From: CAYRJA01 sp964424455
Lineage (GTDB): Bacteria; Bacteroidota; Bacteroidia; Chitinophagales; UBA10324
Direction of reading: 5' to 3'
Length of the DNA: 24,448 nucleotides
NCBI GenBank assembly: GCA_964424455.1
Contig: CAYRJA010000040.1
Location: 1 to 24,448, forward strand
Positions 7,644 through 16,594 of this stretch are shown here, one piece after another. Every line of letters begins with the position of its first letter. Position 1 is the first letter of the stretch. Under the pieces are notes generated by a model, which ran no database searches, was not told the origin of the DNA, and saw nothing but the letters and a program-made list of their open reading frames with translations. The position numbers were made by a program, and so were the translations under genes.

Positions 7644-8804
7644 TTATTTTATCGTCTGCTTCAGAATATTATCCAGTTCTGCTCCGCGTAAATCGGAAGC
7701 AATAATTTTTCCCTGTTTATCTATTAGATAATTTGCCGGAATAGCTTCAATACCAAACTGCTGAACCACTTTCGACTCCCATCCTTTCAGTTCACTCACA
7801 TGGTATTTCCAGGTAAGCTGGTCTTTCTGTATTGCCTTCAGCCATTTGTCTTTATCTGTATCAAGTGACACACTGTAAACAGTAAATCCTTTGTCTTTAT
7901 ATTCATTATAGGTTTTTACAATATTCGGATTCTCCGCACGGCAGGGTCCGCACCACGAAGCCCAGAAGTCCACCAACACATATTTTCCGCGCAGTGAAGA
8001 AAGTTTTAAGATATTTCCGTTTGCATCTGTCATTTCAATATCAGGCAACTCCGTACCGTTTGTATACATCCGGCTTCCGTTGGGATTCATTTGTTTTTGC
8101 AGTGAAGCAACATTCTCAACAAAGGATTTCACCATAGGAACTTCTGAATAGTTTTTCTGAATCCGGTCTGACAATTTTTGAAATTCCTCTATATCCATTT
8201 CGGGATTCAGGAAATTGTAACAGGCAAAAATTCCTATCGTCGGACTTGATACTGTATCCACATATTGAATCAGATAGTTTCTTGCATCATTAGACAGTTG
8301 CTGAATCTGTTTTCCATAGCTCTGGCGGAGTGAGTCGCTTACAGGGTTTATGGAATCATTTATTCTGGCAAACACATCACGCATCGTCTTGTATCGGTTG
8401 CTGACATCAATTAACAAATCCTGAAGTTGCAGCGAGCGCGGCGAACCTTTATAGCTGTATGGATGATCCAGAAAAACAGAGGTGTCGGCTGTTATCTTAA
8501 TACGCTGCGGCTTTTCATCCATTACCAGCATAATGTATTTATTATCTGCAAAACGAATGCGGTACAGTCCTTCGTGCTTCACAAAACCTTTAAATTCAAA
8601 ATATCCTTTTTTATTTGCCTGAGTTGTATCCAGTGTTACAATGTTGTCATAAGCCATCTCTTCTAAGAACAGCTTTGTTCCATCCGGAATATTTTTTACC
8701 TCGCCACTTATATGAAAGCCCTCTTGCTTAAAGTTACAGGAAAAGAATATAAACAATCCAAGTGTTACAGCAGCTACCTGCAGTTTACTAAGTACCAATT
8801 TCAT
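7644..8804 (-). CDS. DUF4369/thioredoxin-like lipoprotein (TlpA/ResA type)
   Basis: 386 residues. The N-terminal hydrophobic stretch ends in FIFFSC with a likely lipobox cysteine C23, so it should be a lipoprotein outside the inner membrane. An N-terminal DUF4369 beta domain (about 30-110; FHISGEVKNIPDGTKLFLEE...YRIRF) and a helical middle are followed by a thioredoxin fold (about 253-386). The thioredoxin part shows WASWCGPC (C285 and C288) and the cis-proline region IEAIPANYLID (P356). Family members reduce or shuffle disulphides outside the cytosol. The physiological partner is unknown. It is the last gene of the alaS run and starts 11 bp after its paralogue stops. Confidence 0.88.
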   Translation of the reverse strand: MKLVLSKLQVAAVTLGLFIFFSCNFKQEGFHISGEVKNIPDGTKLFLEEMAYDNIVTLDTTQANKKGYFEFKGFVKHEGLYRIRFADNKYIMLVMDEKPQRIKITADTSVFLDHPYSYKGSPRSLQLQDLLIDVSNRYKTMRDVFARINDSINPVSDSLRQSYGKQIQQLSNDARNYLIQYVDTVSSPTIGIFACYNFLNPEMDIEEFQKLSDRIQKNYSEVPMVKSFVENVASLQKQMNPNGSRMYTNGTELPDIEMTDANGNILKLSSLRGKYVLVDFWASWCGPCRAENPNIVKTYNEYKDKGFTVYSVSLDTDKDKWLKAIQKDQLTWKYHVSELKGWESKVVQQFGIEAIPANYLIDKQGKIIASDLRGAELDNILKQTIK

Positions 8805-8815
8805 ATTTGTTATTG

Positions 8816-9955
8816 TTAATGTTTTTCAGAAAAGATTTGCTTCAATGCGTCTCCCAGCGCTTCGCCGCGAAGATTAACGCCAATTACTTTTCCTTCCTTA
8901 TCAAGCAGAAAATTAGAAGGAATAGAAGTGATTTTATAGGTCTGGCAAATCGGTGACTGCCATCCCTGCAATTGGCTTACATGCCATTGCCATGAAAGTT
9001 TATCTTTTTTAATAGCCGCAATCCATTTGTCTTTATTTGAATCCAATGAAATGCTGAACACGGTGAACCCTTTGTCTTTGTAAGTATTATAGACAGACAC
9101 CACATTCGGATTTTCAGCACGACATGGTCCGCACCACGAAGCCCAGAAATCTATCAACACATATTTTCCTCTTAGAGAATAAAGAGAAAGCGTTTTCTTG
9201 CCGCTTGTGTCACTCATAGAAATATCAGGCGGTGTAGTTCCCTCCGGAAAAGAAACTGCCGGCTGCATTTGCTTTTTTATTTCTTCTGCGTGCATCACAA
9301 AGTCGCGCACGAGCGAATTATCTTTGTAATTATCAAAAAGTCGTTTTTCTAATTTTGTAATAAACTGAGTGTTACTCTTTACATCTATAAAACTCAACGC
9401 TCCGAAAGCAGCCACAACTGGATTGGAAACCGTATCGAGAAATGACTGAATTTGTTGCTGTGTCAGCGTGTTGTAAAAACTCCACTGCATTTCCATCTGC
9501 TGTTTCATGGAATCAGAAAGCGCAGGATTCTGTAACTGTGAGGCAATATCATTTATCATATCCATTTGCTTATTGTAATTGATAACCATATCACGCACCT
9601 GCTTCGTGAGATACGATCCTGTTACACTATATTCAAATTCTTTAATCTTTCCTGTGTCTGTTTCCAAAGTAATTTTAGTATCTGAGGGCTGAACCACCAT
9701 CAGCATACTGATGGCATCATTCAGACGAACACGGTACAAGCCATCTTCATTCGCTGTTGCTTTTAAATTAAAACTTCCATCTGCTGTAACATTTGAAGTA
9801 TCTAATTGCTTGATAGAACTGTAATTCAGTTTTTCCAGAATAAGCGGAGTGCCAGCAGCCAGTCCTTTAAACTTTCCTGTTACAACAAATTGATTTTGTG
9901 CAGACACACAAAAACCTGAGTATATGAGCAATAAGAGCAGAGAATATTTCTTCAT
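8816..9955 (-). CDS. DUF4369/thioredoxin-like exported protein, paralogue
   Basis: 379 residues with the same domain order as the gene downstream. The signal peptide (about 1-19, cut near VSA-Q) has no good lipobox cysteine, so this copy may be soluble in the periplasm where its partner is lipid-anchored. A DUF4369 domain (about 23-100) leads to a thioredoxin domain (about 243-379) with WASWCGPC (C275 and C278) and cis-proline ITSIPSNFLLD. The two copies share the long segment around the active site, including KYVL[IV]DFWASWCGPCRAE, and clearly arose by tandem duplication. It starts 11 bp after gatB stops, so it is probably cotranscribed with it. Confidence 0.88.
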   Translation of the reverse strand: MKKYSLLLLLIYSGFCVSAQNQFVVTGKFKGLAAGTPLILEKLNYSSIKQLDTSNVTADGSFNLKATANEDGLYRVRLNDAISMLMVVQPSDTKITLETDTGKIKEFEYSVTGSYLTKQVRDMVINYNKQMDMINDIASQLQNPALSDSMKQQMEMQWSFYNTLTQQQIQSFLDTVSNPVVAAFGALSFIDVKSNTQFITKLEKRLFDNYKDNSLVRDFVMHAEEIKKQMQPAVSFPEGTTPPDISMSDTSGKKTLSLYSLRGKYVLIDFWASWCGPCRAENPNVVSVYNTYKDKGFTVFSISLDSNKDKWIAAIKKDKLSWQWHVSQLQGWQSPICQTYKITSIPSNFLLDKEGKVIGVNLRGEALGDALKQIFSEKH

Positions 9956-9966
9956 TTAGAGATGAT

Positions 9967-11421
9967 TCAAGAATTAAGTTTTTGCAAAAGTAGTTTATTT
10001 GTCAGCTTCGGGTCGGCTTTTCCTTTAGAGAGTTTCATTACTTCACCCATAAATAATCCTGCCAAACCTGCTTTTCCCGCCTTGTACTCCTGAACTTTTT
10101 CAGGATATTTTGCCAGCGCTTCGTCAATGTATTTTAAAATCAATCCTTCATCCGACTGCTGAATCAGGTTCATCTGTTTTGCTAAATCAGCAGGAGGGAT
10201 TTTCCCTTCTTTCTTTATCAGTTCGGGGAAAAGTTGTTGCGATGCAATGGTGAAATTGATTTGCCCGGTTTCAATCAATTTAATTACCTCCGAAATGACC
10301 ACGGATGAAAGAGGAAATTTTTCTATCTCAACCGCATTCTCGTTACAGTATGAGCGAACCGGACCCATCACCCAATTGGCTGCTGCCTTAATATTGCCGG
10401 AAGATTTTCTTACTTCCTCAAAATAAAAAGCCGTTTGTTTTTCTTCGGTTAAAATACTTGCATCATACTCTGAAAGTCCTTCTGTTATAAACCGCTGCTT
10501 CATCGGCTCAGGCAGTTCGGGCATTTCTTTGCGAATGTTATCAATGTCACTGTCGGTAAGAATCACAGGCGGCAAATCCGGCTCGGGGAAATAGCGGTAA
10601 TCATTTGCCATTTCTTTGGAGCGCATGGAAAAGGTTTTTCCTGTTACAGCATCGAAGCTGCGGGTGTCCTGAGCAATTTTTCCTCCTTTTTCCAAGTCAT
10701 CAATCTGCCGCTCGATTTCGTATTCCAAAGCGCGCTTCACATTGCGGATGGAGTTCATGTTTTTTACCTCCACTTTTGCACCAAATTCTTTTTCTCCTCT
10801 CATGCGAACGGAAATATTCGCATCGCAGCGCAGACTCCCTTCTTCCATATTCCCATCGCAGATGTCTAAGTAGCGGACTATCTTCCTGATTTCAGATAAA
10901 TAAGAATAGGATTCTTCAGGTGTGCGAATGTCCGGCTCCGAAACTATTTCAATCAGCGGAACACCGGCGCGGTTTAGGTCTATCAAAGTGTAAAACGGGT
11001 CCTGATCGTGCAGACTTTTTCCGGCATCTTCTTCTATATGAATTCGTGTGATACCGATTTTCTTCTGATAGTCTTCCATCTTCAGCATTAAAAACCCGCT
11101 GTAACAGATTGGAGTGGTATGCTGAGTAATTTGATACCCTTTGGGTAAATCAGGATAGAAATAATTTTTCCGTGCAAACTGGTTCTCATGGCGGATGTTA
11201 CAGTTGCAGGCAAGTCCCATTTTGATGGCAAACTCCACTGCCCGTTCATTCAGTTTAGGTAATGTTCCCGGATGACCGAGTGTAATTACACTCACATTTG
11301 TATTTGGCGAAACTCCAAACTCAGTGGAGTCGGATGAAAATGCTTTGCTTGCAGTAAGCAACTGCGCATGTACTTCAAGTCCGATAACTGCTTCGTATTT
11401 TTCGTGAGAGATAGTGCTCAT
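9967..11421 (-). CDS. gatB: Asp-tRNA(Asn)/Glu-tRNA(Gln) amidotransferase subunit B
   Basis: 484 residues, typical for GatB. In the GatCAB complex it binds and activates misacylated Glu-tRNA(Gln) or Asp-tRNA(Asn), and ammonia from GatA completes the amidation. Clear signatures are YEAVIGLEVHAQLLT (9-23), ARKNYFYPDLPKGYQITQ (83-100), IEEDAGKS, GVPLIEIVSEPDIR, EGSLRCDANISVR and TRSFDAVTGKTFSMRSKE. The C-terminal GatB/YqeY tRNA-binding domain (about 335-484) ends LAGLFMGEVMKLSKGKADPKLTNKLL. GatA and GatC are not in the window. It starts 3 bp after the small HEPN-like gene stops, so translation is probably coupled. Confidence 0.96.
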   Translation of the reverse strand: MSTISHEKYEAVIGLEVHAQLLTASKAFSSDSTEFGVSPNTNVSVITLGHPGTLPKLNERAVEFAIKMGLACNCNIRHENQFARKNYFYPDLPKGYQITQHTTPICYSGFLMLKMEDYQKKIGITRIHIEEDAGKSLHDQDPFYTLIDLNRAGVPLIEIVSEPDIRTPEESYSYLSEIRKIVRYLDICDGNMEEGSLRCDANISVRMRGEKEFGAKVEVKNMNSIRNVKRALEYEIERQIDDLEKGGKIAQDTRSFDAVTGKTFSMRSKEMANDYRYFPEPDLPPVILTDSDIDNIRKEMPELPEPMKQRFITEGLSEYDASILTEEKQTAFYFEEVRKSSGNIKAAANWVMGPVRSYCNENAVEIEKFPLSSVVISEVIKLIETGQINFTIASQQLFPELIKKEGKIPPADLAKQMNLIQQSDEGLILKYIDEALAKYPEKVQEYKAGKAGLAGLFMGEVMKLSKGKADPKLTNKLLLQKLNS

Positions 11422-11424
11422 AAA

Positions 11425-11826
11425 CTATTTGAACAAAACATTTTTATCATGAATAATTTTTTCAGCCCATTTTATCAAATCATTCACCTTATTGTATGAG
11501 TTAATTACTTCTTTGTTAGTTGCAGATGGGGTTGAATACCTCGTGCTCATTTTTTCATATTTATCTATCTTAACCATATCCTTCACTTTATCAGGAATAT
11601 TAATTTTATTTTTTTCAAATTCTGGCATGAGTTTGTGAAGAAAAAATTTTCTTCCGAATTCAATATTGTAATGAGTGAGCACCGCTCTTATTGCATTACT
11701 TGAAGCATAAGTTAAATGCATCGAACTTAATGCAGCATTCGTTCCTCCAACCATTCTATAATCTCTTGAATATTCCAACTGCTCTTTTGCGTAATAAATC
11801 CACCTTTCAGGAGTTAACTTTTTCAT
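11425..11826 (-). CDS. Small HEPN-like helical protein
   Basis: 133 residues, almost entirely helical by eye. The opening YAKEQLEYSRDYRMVGGTNAALSSMHLTYASSNAIRAVL, then HYNIEFGRKFFLHKLMPEFEKN, follows the usual HEPN layout: a first helix with a spaced Y/R pattern, a second helix carrying the 'EKALKA'-like position, then a 'HDL'-like turn. RKFFLH (R114-like motif in position, about residues 59-64) has the spacing of the HEPN R-x4-6-H nuclease motif, but I cannot say it is at the structural active site. It overlaps the alaS stop by 4 bp (ATGA) and ends 3 bp before gatB, so it is embedded in a translation operon. No minimal nucleotidyltransferase (MNT) partner gene is visible. The HEPN assignment is inference. 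Confidence 0.6.
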   Translation of the reverse strand: MKKLTPERWIYYAKEQLEYSRDYRMVGGTNAALSSMHLTYASSNAIRAVLTHYNIEFGRKFFLHKLMPEFEKNKINIPDKVKDMVKIDKYEKMSTRYSTPSATNKEVINSYNKVNDLIKWAEKIIHDKNVLFK

Positions 11827-14441
11827 GCTGTAACCGATTGTATTTTCTCTTTTGCCAAAGATATTGCTTTCATCAATCCTTCAGGATTTGTTCCGCCTGC
11901 GGTAGCGAAGTGCGGTTGCCCGCCGCCACCACCTTTTATTTCCTGAGAAATCTCTTTAATGATTTTTCCTGCATCGAGGTTTTTCACTTTTGCAATTTTT
12001 TCATCAATCATTACTGCCAGCATCGCTTTACCGCCTGCTTCCGCACCCACCACCATAAATAAATTATTCACTTCATTTTTCGTATCGTAACATAATTTCT
12101 TCAGCGCATCCATTGAAGGCGCTTTAACAATACCGCTGATGACAGATAACCCATTCAGTTGATTAACCTCTTTTATTATCCGATCTTTATCATCAGCTAT
12201 CTGAGCATACACAAATTGCTCCACTTCTTTTTTCAACTTCTCATTTTCTTCTTTCAGTTGTGTAACAGAAGTAAGAATGTCTTTCGGATTATTGAATTGT
12301 GCTTTGATGTTGTGAAGTGTCTGCAAATTCTGTTTTACAAAACTCTCCGCAGCTTCACCGGTAATGGCTTCTATCCTGCGGACTCCTGCAGCAACAGCAG
12401 TTTCAGCAGTGATAATTAAGAAACCGATTTGTCCCGTACTTCTTACATGCGTACCGCCACAGAGTTCTATGGAATAGTTTTTATCGAAAGTAATTACGCG
12501 GACAAAGTCACCATACTTCTCACCGAACAATGCCATAGCGCCTGTTGCCATCGCATCTTTCACCGGCACATTTCTTTTTTCATCGAGGGGTATGTCCTCC
12601 CGGATTTTTTCATTCACGATGTGCTGAACTTTATCCAACTCTTCCTCCGTCATTTTGGCAAAGTGAGAAAAATCGAACCGCAGATAATCGGGCGAAACCA
12701 GTGAACCTTTTTGTTGCACATGAGTTCCTAAAGCTTTTCTTAATGCAGCATGAAGCAAATGAGTGGCGCTGTGGTTTAAAATAGTTTTACCTCTAAGCCC
12801 TGAATCTACTTTAGCTGTTACAGTTCCGTCAATCTCTTTTGGAAGTTTGTTTACAAAGTGAATGATTAAATCATTTTCTTTTTTTGTATCCAGAACAGAA
12901 ATGTTTTCTCCATCAAAATCTAAAATTCCCTTGTCCCCTACTTGTCCACCACTCTCGGCATAGAAAGGAGTTTTTTCCAAAACCACCTGAAACACTTTTT
13001 TGTCTTTAATTTTTTGCTCGCGGTATTTCAGTACTTCTGTTTCTATTTCAAGAAAATCATAGCCAACAAACTCCACCTTATCCGCTTTCTTCAGCTCCAC
13101 CCAGTCGCCGGTTTCTGTAACAGCGGCTTTGCGTGAACGGTCTTTTTGTTTTTGCATTTCGTCTGCAAAACCTTTCTCGTCCACTTTCCATTTCTTTTCG
13201 GAAGCAATTAACTTAGTCAGGTCTAACGGGAAGCCGTAAGTGTCATATAATTCAAATGCAGTTTTTCCATCAATGTCGCCGTTAATTTTTTCAATCAGCT
13301 TTAATCCGGATTGTAAGGTGGAAATGAATGACTGCTCTTCTTCCTTAATTACCTTCTGTACAAAATCTTTCTGTGCTTTCAGTTCAGGGAATACCTCGCT
13401 GAATTCATTTGCCATCAGTTCCACCAGTTCGTTCATAAACGGTGTTTCCATTTTCAGGTAGCTGTAAGCATAACGAACCGCCCTTCTCAAAATTCTTCTT
13501 ATCACATAACCCGCACCGGTATTTGACGGAAGTTGTCCGTCTGCAATGGCAAAACTAATAGCACGGATGTGGTCGCTCATCACACGCATAGCAATGTCGC
13601 TCTTTTCATTTGAGCCGTATTTTATTCCGCTTCGCTTTTCAATGTAATGAATCAGCGGTGTAAAAATATCCGTGTCGTAATTGCTTCTCTTGCCCTGTAA
13701 CACCCTTGTCAGTCTTTCAAAACCCATTCCTGTGTCCACATGTTTTGCAGGAAGTTGCTCCAGCGAATTATCCGCTTTCCGGTTGAACTGAATGAAAACT
13801 AAATTCCAGATTTCAATTACTTCGGGATGACTGCTGTTTACCAAAGATTTTCCATCTGTTTTCTTTCTCTCTGCTTCCGGGCGAATGTCCACATGAATTT
13901 CGGAGCATGGACCGCACGGACCTGTATCGCCCATCTCCCAGAAATTATCTTTCTTGCTCCCGTTGATAATTCTGTTTTTATCAATCAGTTTCGACCATAT
14001 AGTATATGATTCATCATCTCGGGTGAGTTTTTCTTTTTCATCCCCTTCAAAAACTGTAACATAAATCTGTTCTTTCGGAATTTGGTAAACTTCTGTCAGC
14101 AACTCCCACGCCCACTCTATTGCTTCCTTTTTAAAGTAATCGCCAAACGACCAGTTGCCGAGCATCTCGAACATGGTGTGGTGATAAGTGTCAATACCTA
14201 CCTCTTCCAAATCATTATGCTTACCGGAAACACGCAAACATTTTTGAGTATCTGCAATCCGCGTTGAGTTGGGCTGCTGATTGCCAAGAAAAAAATCTTT
14301 GAACTGATTCATTCCTGCATTGGTGAACATCAGTGTAGGATCATTCTTCACCACTATCGGCGCTGAAGGAACTATGATATGTTGTTTGGATTTAAAAAAG
14401 TCTAAGAACGCTTTTCTGATATTTTTTGATTCCCAAGTCAT
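11823..14441 (-). CDS. alaS: Alanine-tRNA ligase
   Basis: 872 residues, full length. It charges tRNA(Ala) and corrects mischarged Ser/Gly. Visible parts are the class II catalytic core (FTNAGMNQFKDFFLG at 39-53, DTYHHTMFEMLGNWSFGDYF at about 84-103, HVDTGMGFERL) and the editing domain zinc site (H557 and H561 in HSATH, C661 and H665 in CGGTH). A coiled segment (about 725-760) leads to the C-terminal DHHA1 domain with GGGGGQPHFATAGG. It is the first gene of a five-gene minus-strand run and diverges from the M23 peptidase gene, with 84 bp between. Four octamers fall inside it (12826, 13115, 13695, 14054). Confidence 0.97.
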   Translation of the reverse strand: MTWESKNIRKAFLDFFKSKQHIIVPSAPIVVKNDPTLMFTNAGMNQFKDFFLGNQQPNSTRIADTQKCLRVSGKHNDLEEVGIDTYHHTMFEMLGNWSFGDYFKKEAIEWAWELLTEVYQIPKEQIYVTVFEGDEKEKLTRDDESYTIWSKLIDKNRIINGSKKDNFWEMGDTGPCGPCSEIHVDIRPEAERKKTDGKSLVNSSHPEVIEIWNLVFIQFNRKADNSLEQLPAKHVDTGMGFERLTRVLQGKRSNYDTDIFTPLIHYIEKRSGIKYGSNEKSDIAMRVMSDHIRAISFAIADGQLPSNTGAGYVIRRILRRAVRYAYSYLKMETPFMNELVELMANEFSEVFPELKAQKDFVQKVIKEEEQSFISTLQSGLKLIEKINGDIDGKTAFELYDTYGFPLDLTKLIASEKKWKVDEKGFADEMQKQKDRSRKAAVTETGDWVELKKADKVEFVGYDFLEIETEVLKYREQKIKDKKVFQVVLEKTPFYAESGGQVGDKGILDFDGENISVLDTKKENDLIIHFVNKLPKEIDGTVTAKVDSGLRGKTILNHSATHLLHAALRKALGTHVQQKGSLVSPDYLRFDFSHFAKMTEEELDKVQHIVNEKIREDIPLDEKRNVPVKDAMATGAMALFGEKYGDFVRVITFDKNYSIELCGGTHVRSTGQIGFLIITAETAVAAGVRRIEAITGEAAESFVKQNLQTLHNIKAQFNNPKDILTSVTQLKEENEKLKKEVEQFVYAQIADDKDRIIKEVNQLNGLSVISGIVKAPSMDALKKLCYDTKNEVNNLFMVVGAEAGGKAMLAVMIDEKIAKVKNLDAGKIIKEISQEIKGGGGGQPHFATAGGTNPEGLMKAISLAKEKIQSVTA

Positions 14442-14493
14442 ATTGCCGTTGTATTTCCTCTTTTTTGCTATCTTGCAAGAAAATTTTAGCTGA

Positions 14494-14501
14494 CAAATTT
14501 A
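14494..14501 (-). promoter_or_regulatory. Possible -7 box (TAAATTTG) for the alaS run
   Basis: On the minus strand TAAATTTG fits the Bacteroidota TAnnTTTG consensus and lies 52 bp before the alaS start in the divergent spacer. No -33 box at standard spacing is evident. Confidence 0.3.
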
Positions 14502-14525
14502 GCCAAATAAACAGAGAAGTAATCT

Positions 14526-15497
14526 GTGAAGAAAATTAAATACTACTACAATACACACACACTCCGGTACGAAAAGCTGGTGGAGTCTTTTGGGTCAAAA
14601 CTGATACGTGTAGTTGGATTTCTGTCTGCAACGAGTGTATTTGCATTTATTATCGTTTATCTCGCTTATACTTACATGGATTCACCCAAAGAAAAAAACC
14701 TGAAGAGCGAGTTAGCACAAATGCAGATTCAGTATGATTTGCTCAACAAGAAATTAGATGATGTGAATGATGTGGTCAGTGACCTTGAAGACCGGGATGA
14801 TAATATTTACCGTGTAATTTTTGAGGCAGACCCCATTCCTGAAAGTGTGCGCGAAGCGGGAATCGGCGGAACCAACCGCTATGCCGATTTAGAAAATTAT
14901 GACAACAGCGAACTGATGATTTCCACTGCAAAGAAGTTAGATAAAATCCGCAGCAAACTATACATACAATCTAAAAGCTACGACCAGCTTGCCACGCTCA
15001 TTAAGAGCAAAGAAGAACTGCTTGCTTCTATTCCTGCCATTCAACCGGTGTCCAATAAAAAACTAAAACATATTGCTTCCGGTTTTGGGGTGCGCATTGA
15101 CCCGATTTACAAAGTTCCGGTAGTTCACGAGGGCATTGACTTCTCAGCGCCTATCGGCACGCCTATTTATGCTACAGGAAACGGAACTGTAACAACTGTT
15201 GACTATGCCAACAATGGTTACGGCAATCATGTGGTTATCAATCACGGATATGGCTATCAGACCTTGTATGGACACATGAGTAAGATAAAAGTAAAGCGCG
15301 GGCAACAGGTAAAGCGCGGAGATGTTATCGGCTATATAGGAAATACAGGAAAATCAACCGGTCCGCATTGCCACTATGAAGTGATACGAAACGGCAAAAA
15401 GATAAATCCAATCAATTTCTTTTACAACGATCTTTCGCCGGCAGAATATCAAAAGGTATTGGAACTTGCCGAGCAGAATGGACAGTCTTTAGACTGA
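14526..15497 (+). CDS. Membrane-anchored M23 family metallopeptidase
   Basis: 323 residues. A cytoplasmic N terminus, one membrane helix (about 26-49) and a coiled coil (about 54-92, EKNLKSELAQMQIQYDLLNK and on) lead to a C-terminal LytM/M23 domain (about 175-310). The zinc ligands are in place: H201 and D205 in VHEGIDFSAP, and H283 in GPHCHYE, with H281 and H250 as the other catalytic histidines. It should cut peptide cross-bridges of peptidoglycan in the periplasm and act in cell-wall growth or division. The start is GTG at 14526. An in-frame TAA ends only 3 bases upstream and no nearby ATG is in frame, which settles the choice. The coiled coil could alternatively make it an EnvC/NlpD-like regulator, but the intact ligands favour an active enzyme. 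Confidence 0.92.
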   Translation: MKKIKYYYNTHTLRYEKLVESFGSKLIRVVGFLSATSVFAFIIVYLAYTYMDSPKEKNLKSELAQMQIQYDLLNKKLDDVNDVVSDLEDRDDNIYRVIFEADPIPESVREAGIGGTNRYADLENYDNSELMISTAKKLDKIRSKLYIQSKSYDQLATLIKSKEELLASIPAIQPVSNKKLKHIASGFGVRIDPIYKVPVVHEGIDFSAPIGTPIYATGNGTVTTVDYANNGYGNHVVINHGYGYQTLYGHMSKIKVKRGQQVKRGDVIGYIGNTGKSTGPHCHYEVIRNGKKINPINFFYNDLSPAEYQKVLELAEQNGQSLD

Positions 15498-15508
15498 TGA
15501 AGGCCGGG

Positions 15509-15582
15509 ATATTTTTTAAATTATTTTGAGTCAACTACGGTTTTTAGATAGATTGACGATAGACGGCATTTTAAGACAAACG
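15509..15582 (+). repeat. Cassette-like repeat, copy A
   Basis: Core at 15529-15555: AGTCAACTA, then CGGTTTTTAGATAGATTG. The upstream block (ATATTTTTTAAATTA, then TTTTG) and downstream block (GACG, then CATTTTAAGACAAACG-like sequence) align with copy B at 16495-16568, giving about 70 bp of similarity. It starts 12 bp after the M23 stop and ends at the start of the 182-residue ORF. Confidence 0.75.
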
Positions 15583-15584
15583 AA

Positions 15585-16133
15585 ATGGAAATTATTGCAA
15601 ACTGGACAAAAATTGAATCCTCCACTCCTCTGCATCCGGGCGACATCATAGCCTGCTGGGAAAATGTTGCCAATGAAAAAATTCATGTACAGTTCGTCAT
15701 TCAGGACATTTCCAGCAAGACAATTCGGGCCGAAAGGACAATGATCGGCGGACTCGTACTTTCAAAGGGAAAAAGAGAAACGAAGAGCTTTGATATCACG
15801 GAATTAATCAGCAATAATTTCAAGCTCCTAATGGACAAGACCAATGATCGACATCATTGGCCAAAGACTCTTAACGAAGCAATTAAAAAACTCGAAAAGC
15901 AATATTCAAAATCCGAACTTATACAAATAAGCAATATGACATGGACGCAGTTCGAGGAAAAATTTAACTCTTTTGGAGGACTTGGACAATGGATAAGAAA
16001 TTACTTCGGTATTTGGCGAGGCAATTTTGAATTGTATTTGAGTTGCAATATTGAATCGCCAATGGACGACAATGTTTCTTATGCTATTATGTATCACTTT
16101 TGGGAGACACTTCGTGACCGCAAACCAATATGA
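15585..16133 (+). CDS. Unknown protein with DUF6794-like C-terminal half
   Basis: 182 residues, no signal peptide or membrane helix. The C-terminal part (about 90-178) reads WPKTLNEAIKKLEKQYSKSE, then MTWTQFEEKFNSFGGLGQWIRN, YFGIWRGNFELYLSCN, PMDDNVSYAIMYHFWETL. The order 'P.tL.EA...L', 'LG..IRN..G.W', 'DD.S..I...fw..L' is what I remember of DUF6794, a family of unknown function. The N-terminal half (about 1-88; HPGDIIACWENVANEKIHVQFVIQDI) is not one I recognise. It is in the plus-strand accessory island between repeat copies A and B. It lies 87 bp after the M23 gene and has no visible partner. Confidence 0.65.
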   Translation: MEIIANWTKIESSTPLHPGDIIACWENVANEKIHVQFVIQDISSKTIRAERTMIGGLVLSKGKRETKSFDITELISNNFKLLMDKTNDRHHWPKTLNEAIKKLEKQYSKSELIQISNMTWTQFEEKFNSFGGLGQWIRNYFGIWRGNFELYLSCNIESPMDDNVSYAIMYHFWETLRDRKPI

Positions 16134-16594
16134 ACGAAATGAAACATAGTGCTCCGTCCCAGCAGGGTCTTCCGCAGGAGACCCTGCGTGATTGTTGTAA
16201 CACTATTCGTGATTGTTTTTGTCCAAACAGGGTTACACACAGTGAACCCGGCATTGAAGAGTAGCTCCATCCGACTTGTTACAGTTTCTAACGAGAACCC
16301 GGTGAATTACTGTAACACCTTCTGATTGACAAAAAAATTTTCTTCATTTACCTGAAGAAGATTGCTCTTATTTTTCACTCTCCCGAAACGCATTTTAAGC
16401 CCCAATGCCGGATGAAAATTTTTAGTTTAGTTTTCTACAGTTTTGAAAATTTATTTTTAAGAGCGGCTTAAAAGCTCTCTAATGCTTTGCTGTAATATTT
16501 TTTAAATTAATTTTGAGTCAACTATCGGTTTTTATACAGATTGACGTTACCTGCTATTTTAAACGACAACAAACAGACAACATAGTAAATAACA
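16134..16594. other. 461-bp spacer with hairpins and repeat copy B
   Basis: No gene is supported. It holds a perfect 9-bp hairpin GCAGGGTCT (16162-16170) / AGACCCTGC (16179-16187) with an 8-nt loop, which could terminate the 182-residue ORF transcript though no T-run follows. It also holds the direct repeat CGTGATTGTT (16187-16196 and 16208-16217), two octamers (16277, 16310) and AT-rich DNA, then AGAGC...GCTCT around 16460-16478, just before repeat copy B. Confidence 0.55.
16495..16568 (+). repeat. Cassette-like repeat, copy B
   Basis: Core at 16516-16543: AGTCAACTATCGG, then TTTTTATACAGATTG. It aligns with copy A along about 70 bp, including ATATTTTTTAAATTA-ATTTTGAGTCAAC on the left and GACG...TATTTTAA.ACGAC on the right. 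It precedes the 100-residue ORF by 26 bp. Confidence 0.75.

Noticed and set aside
12159..14267. Several plus-strand ORFs of 60-91 codons opposite alaS
   Set aside because: They lie antisense inside a clear alaS gene and have phenylalanine/serine-rich, low-information sequence typical of shadow frames.
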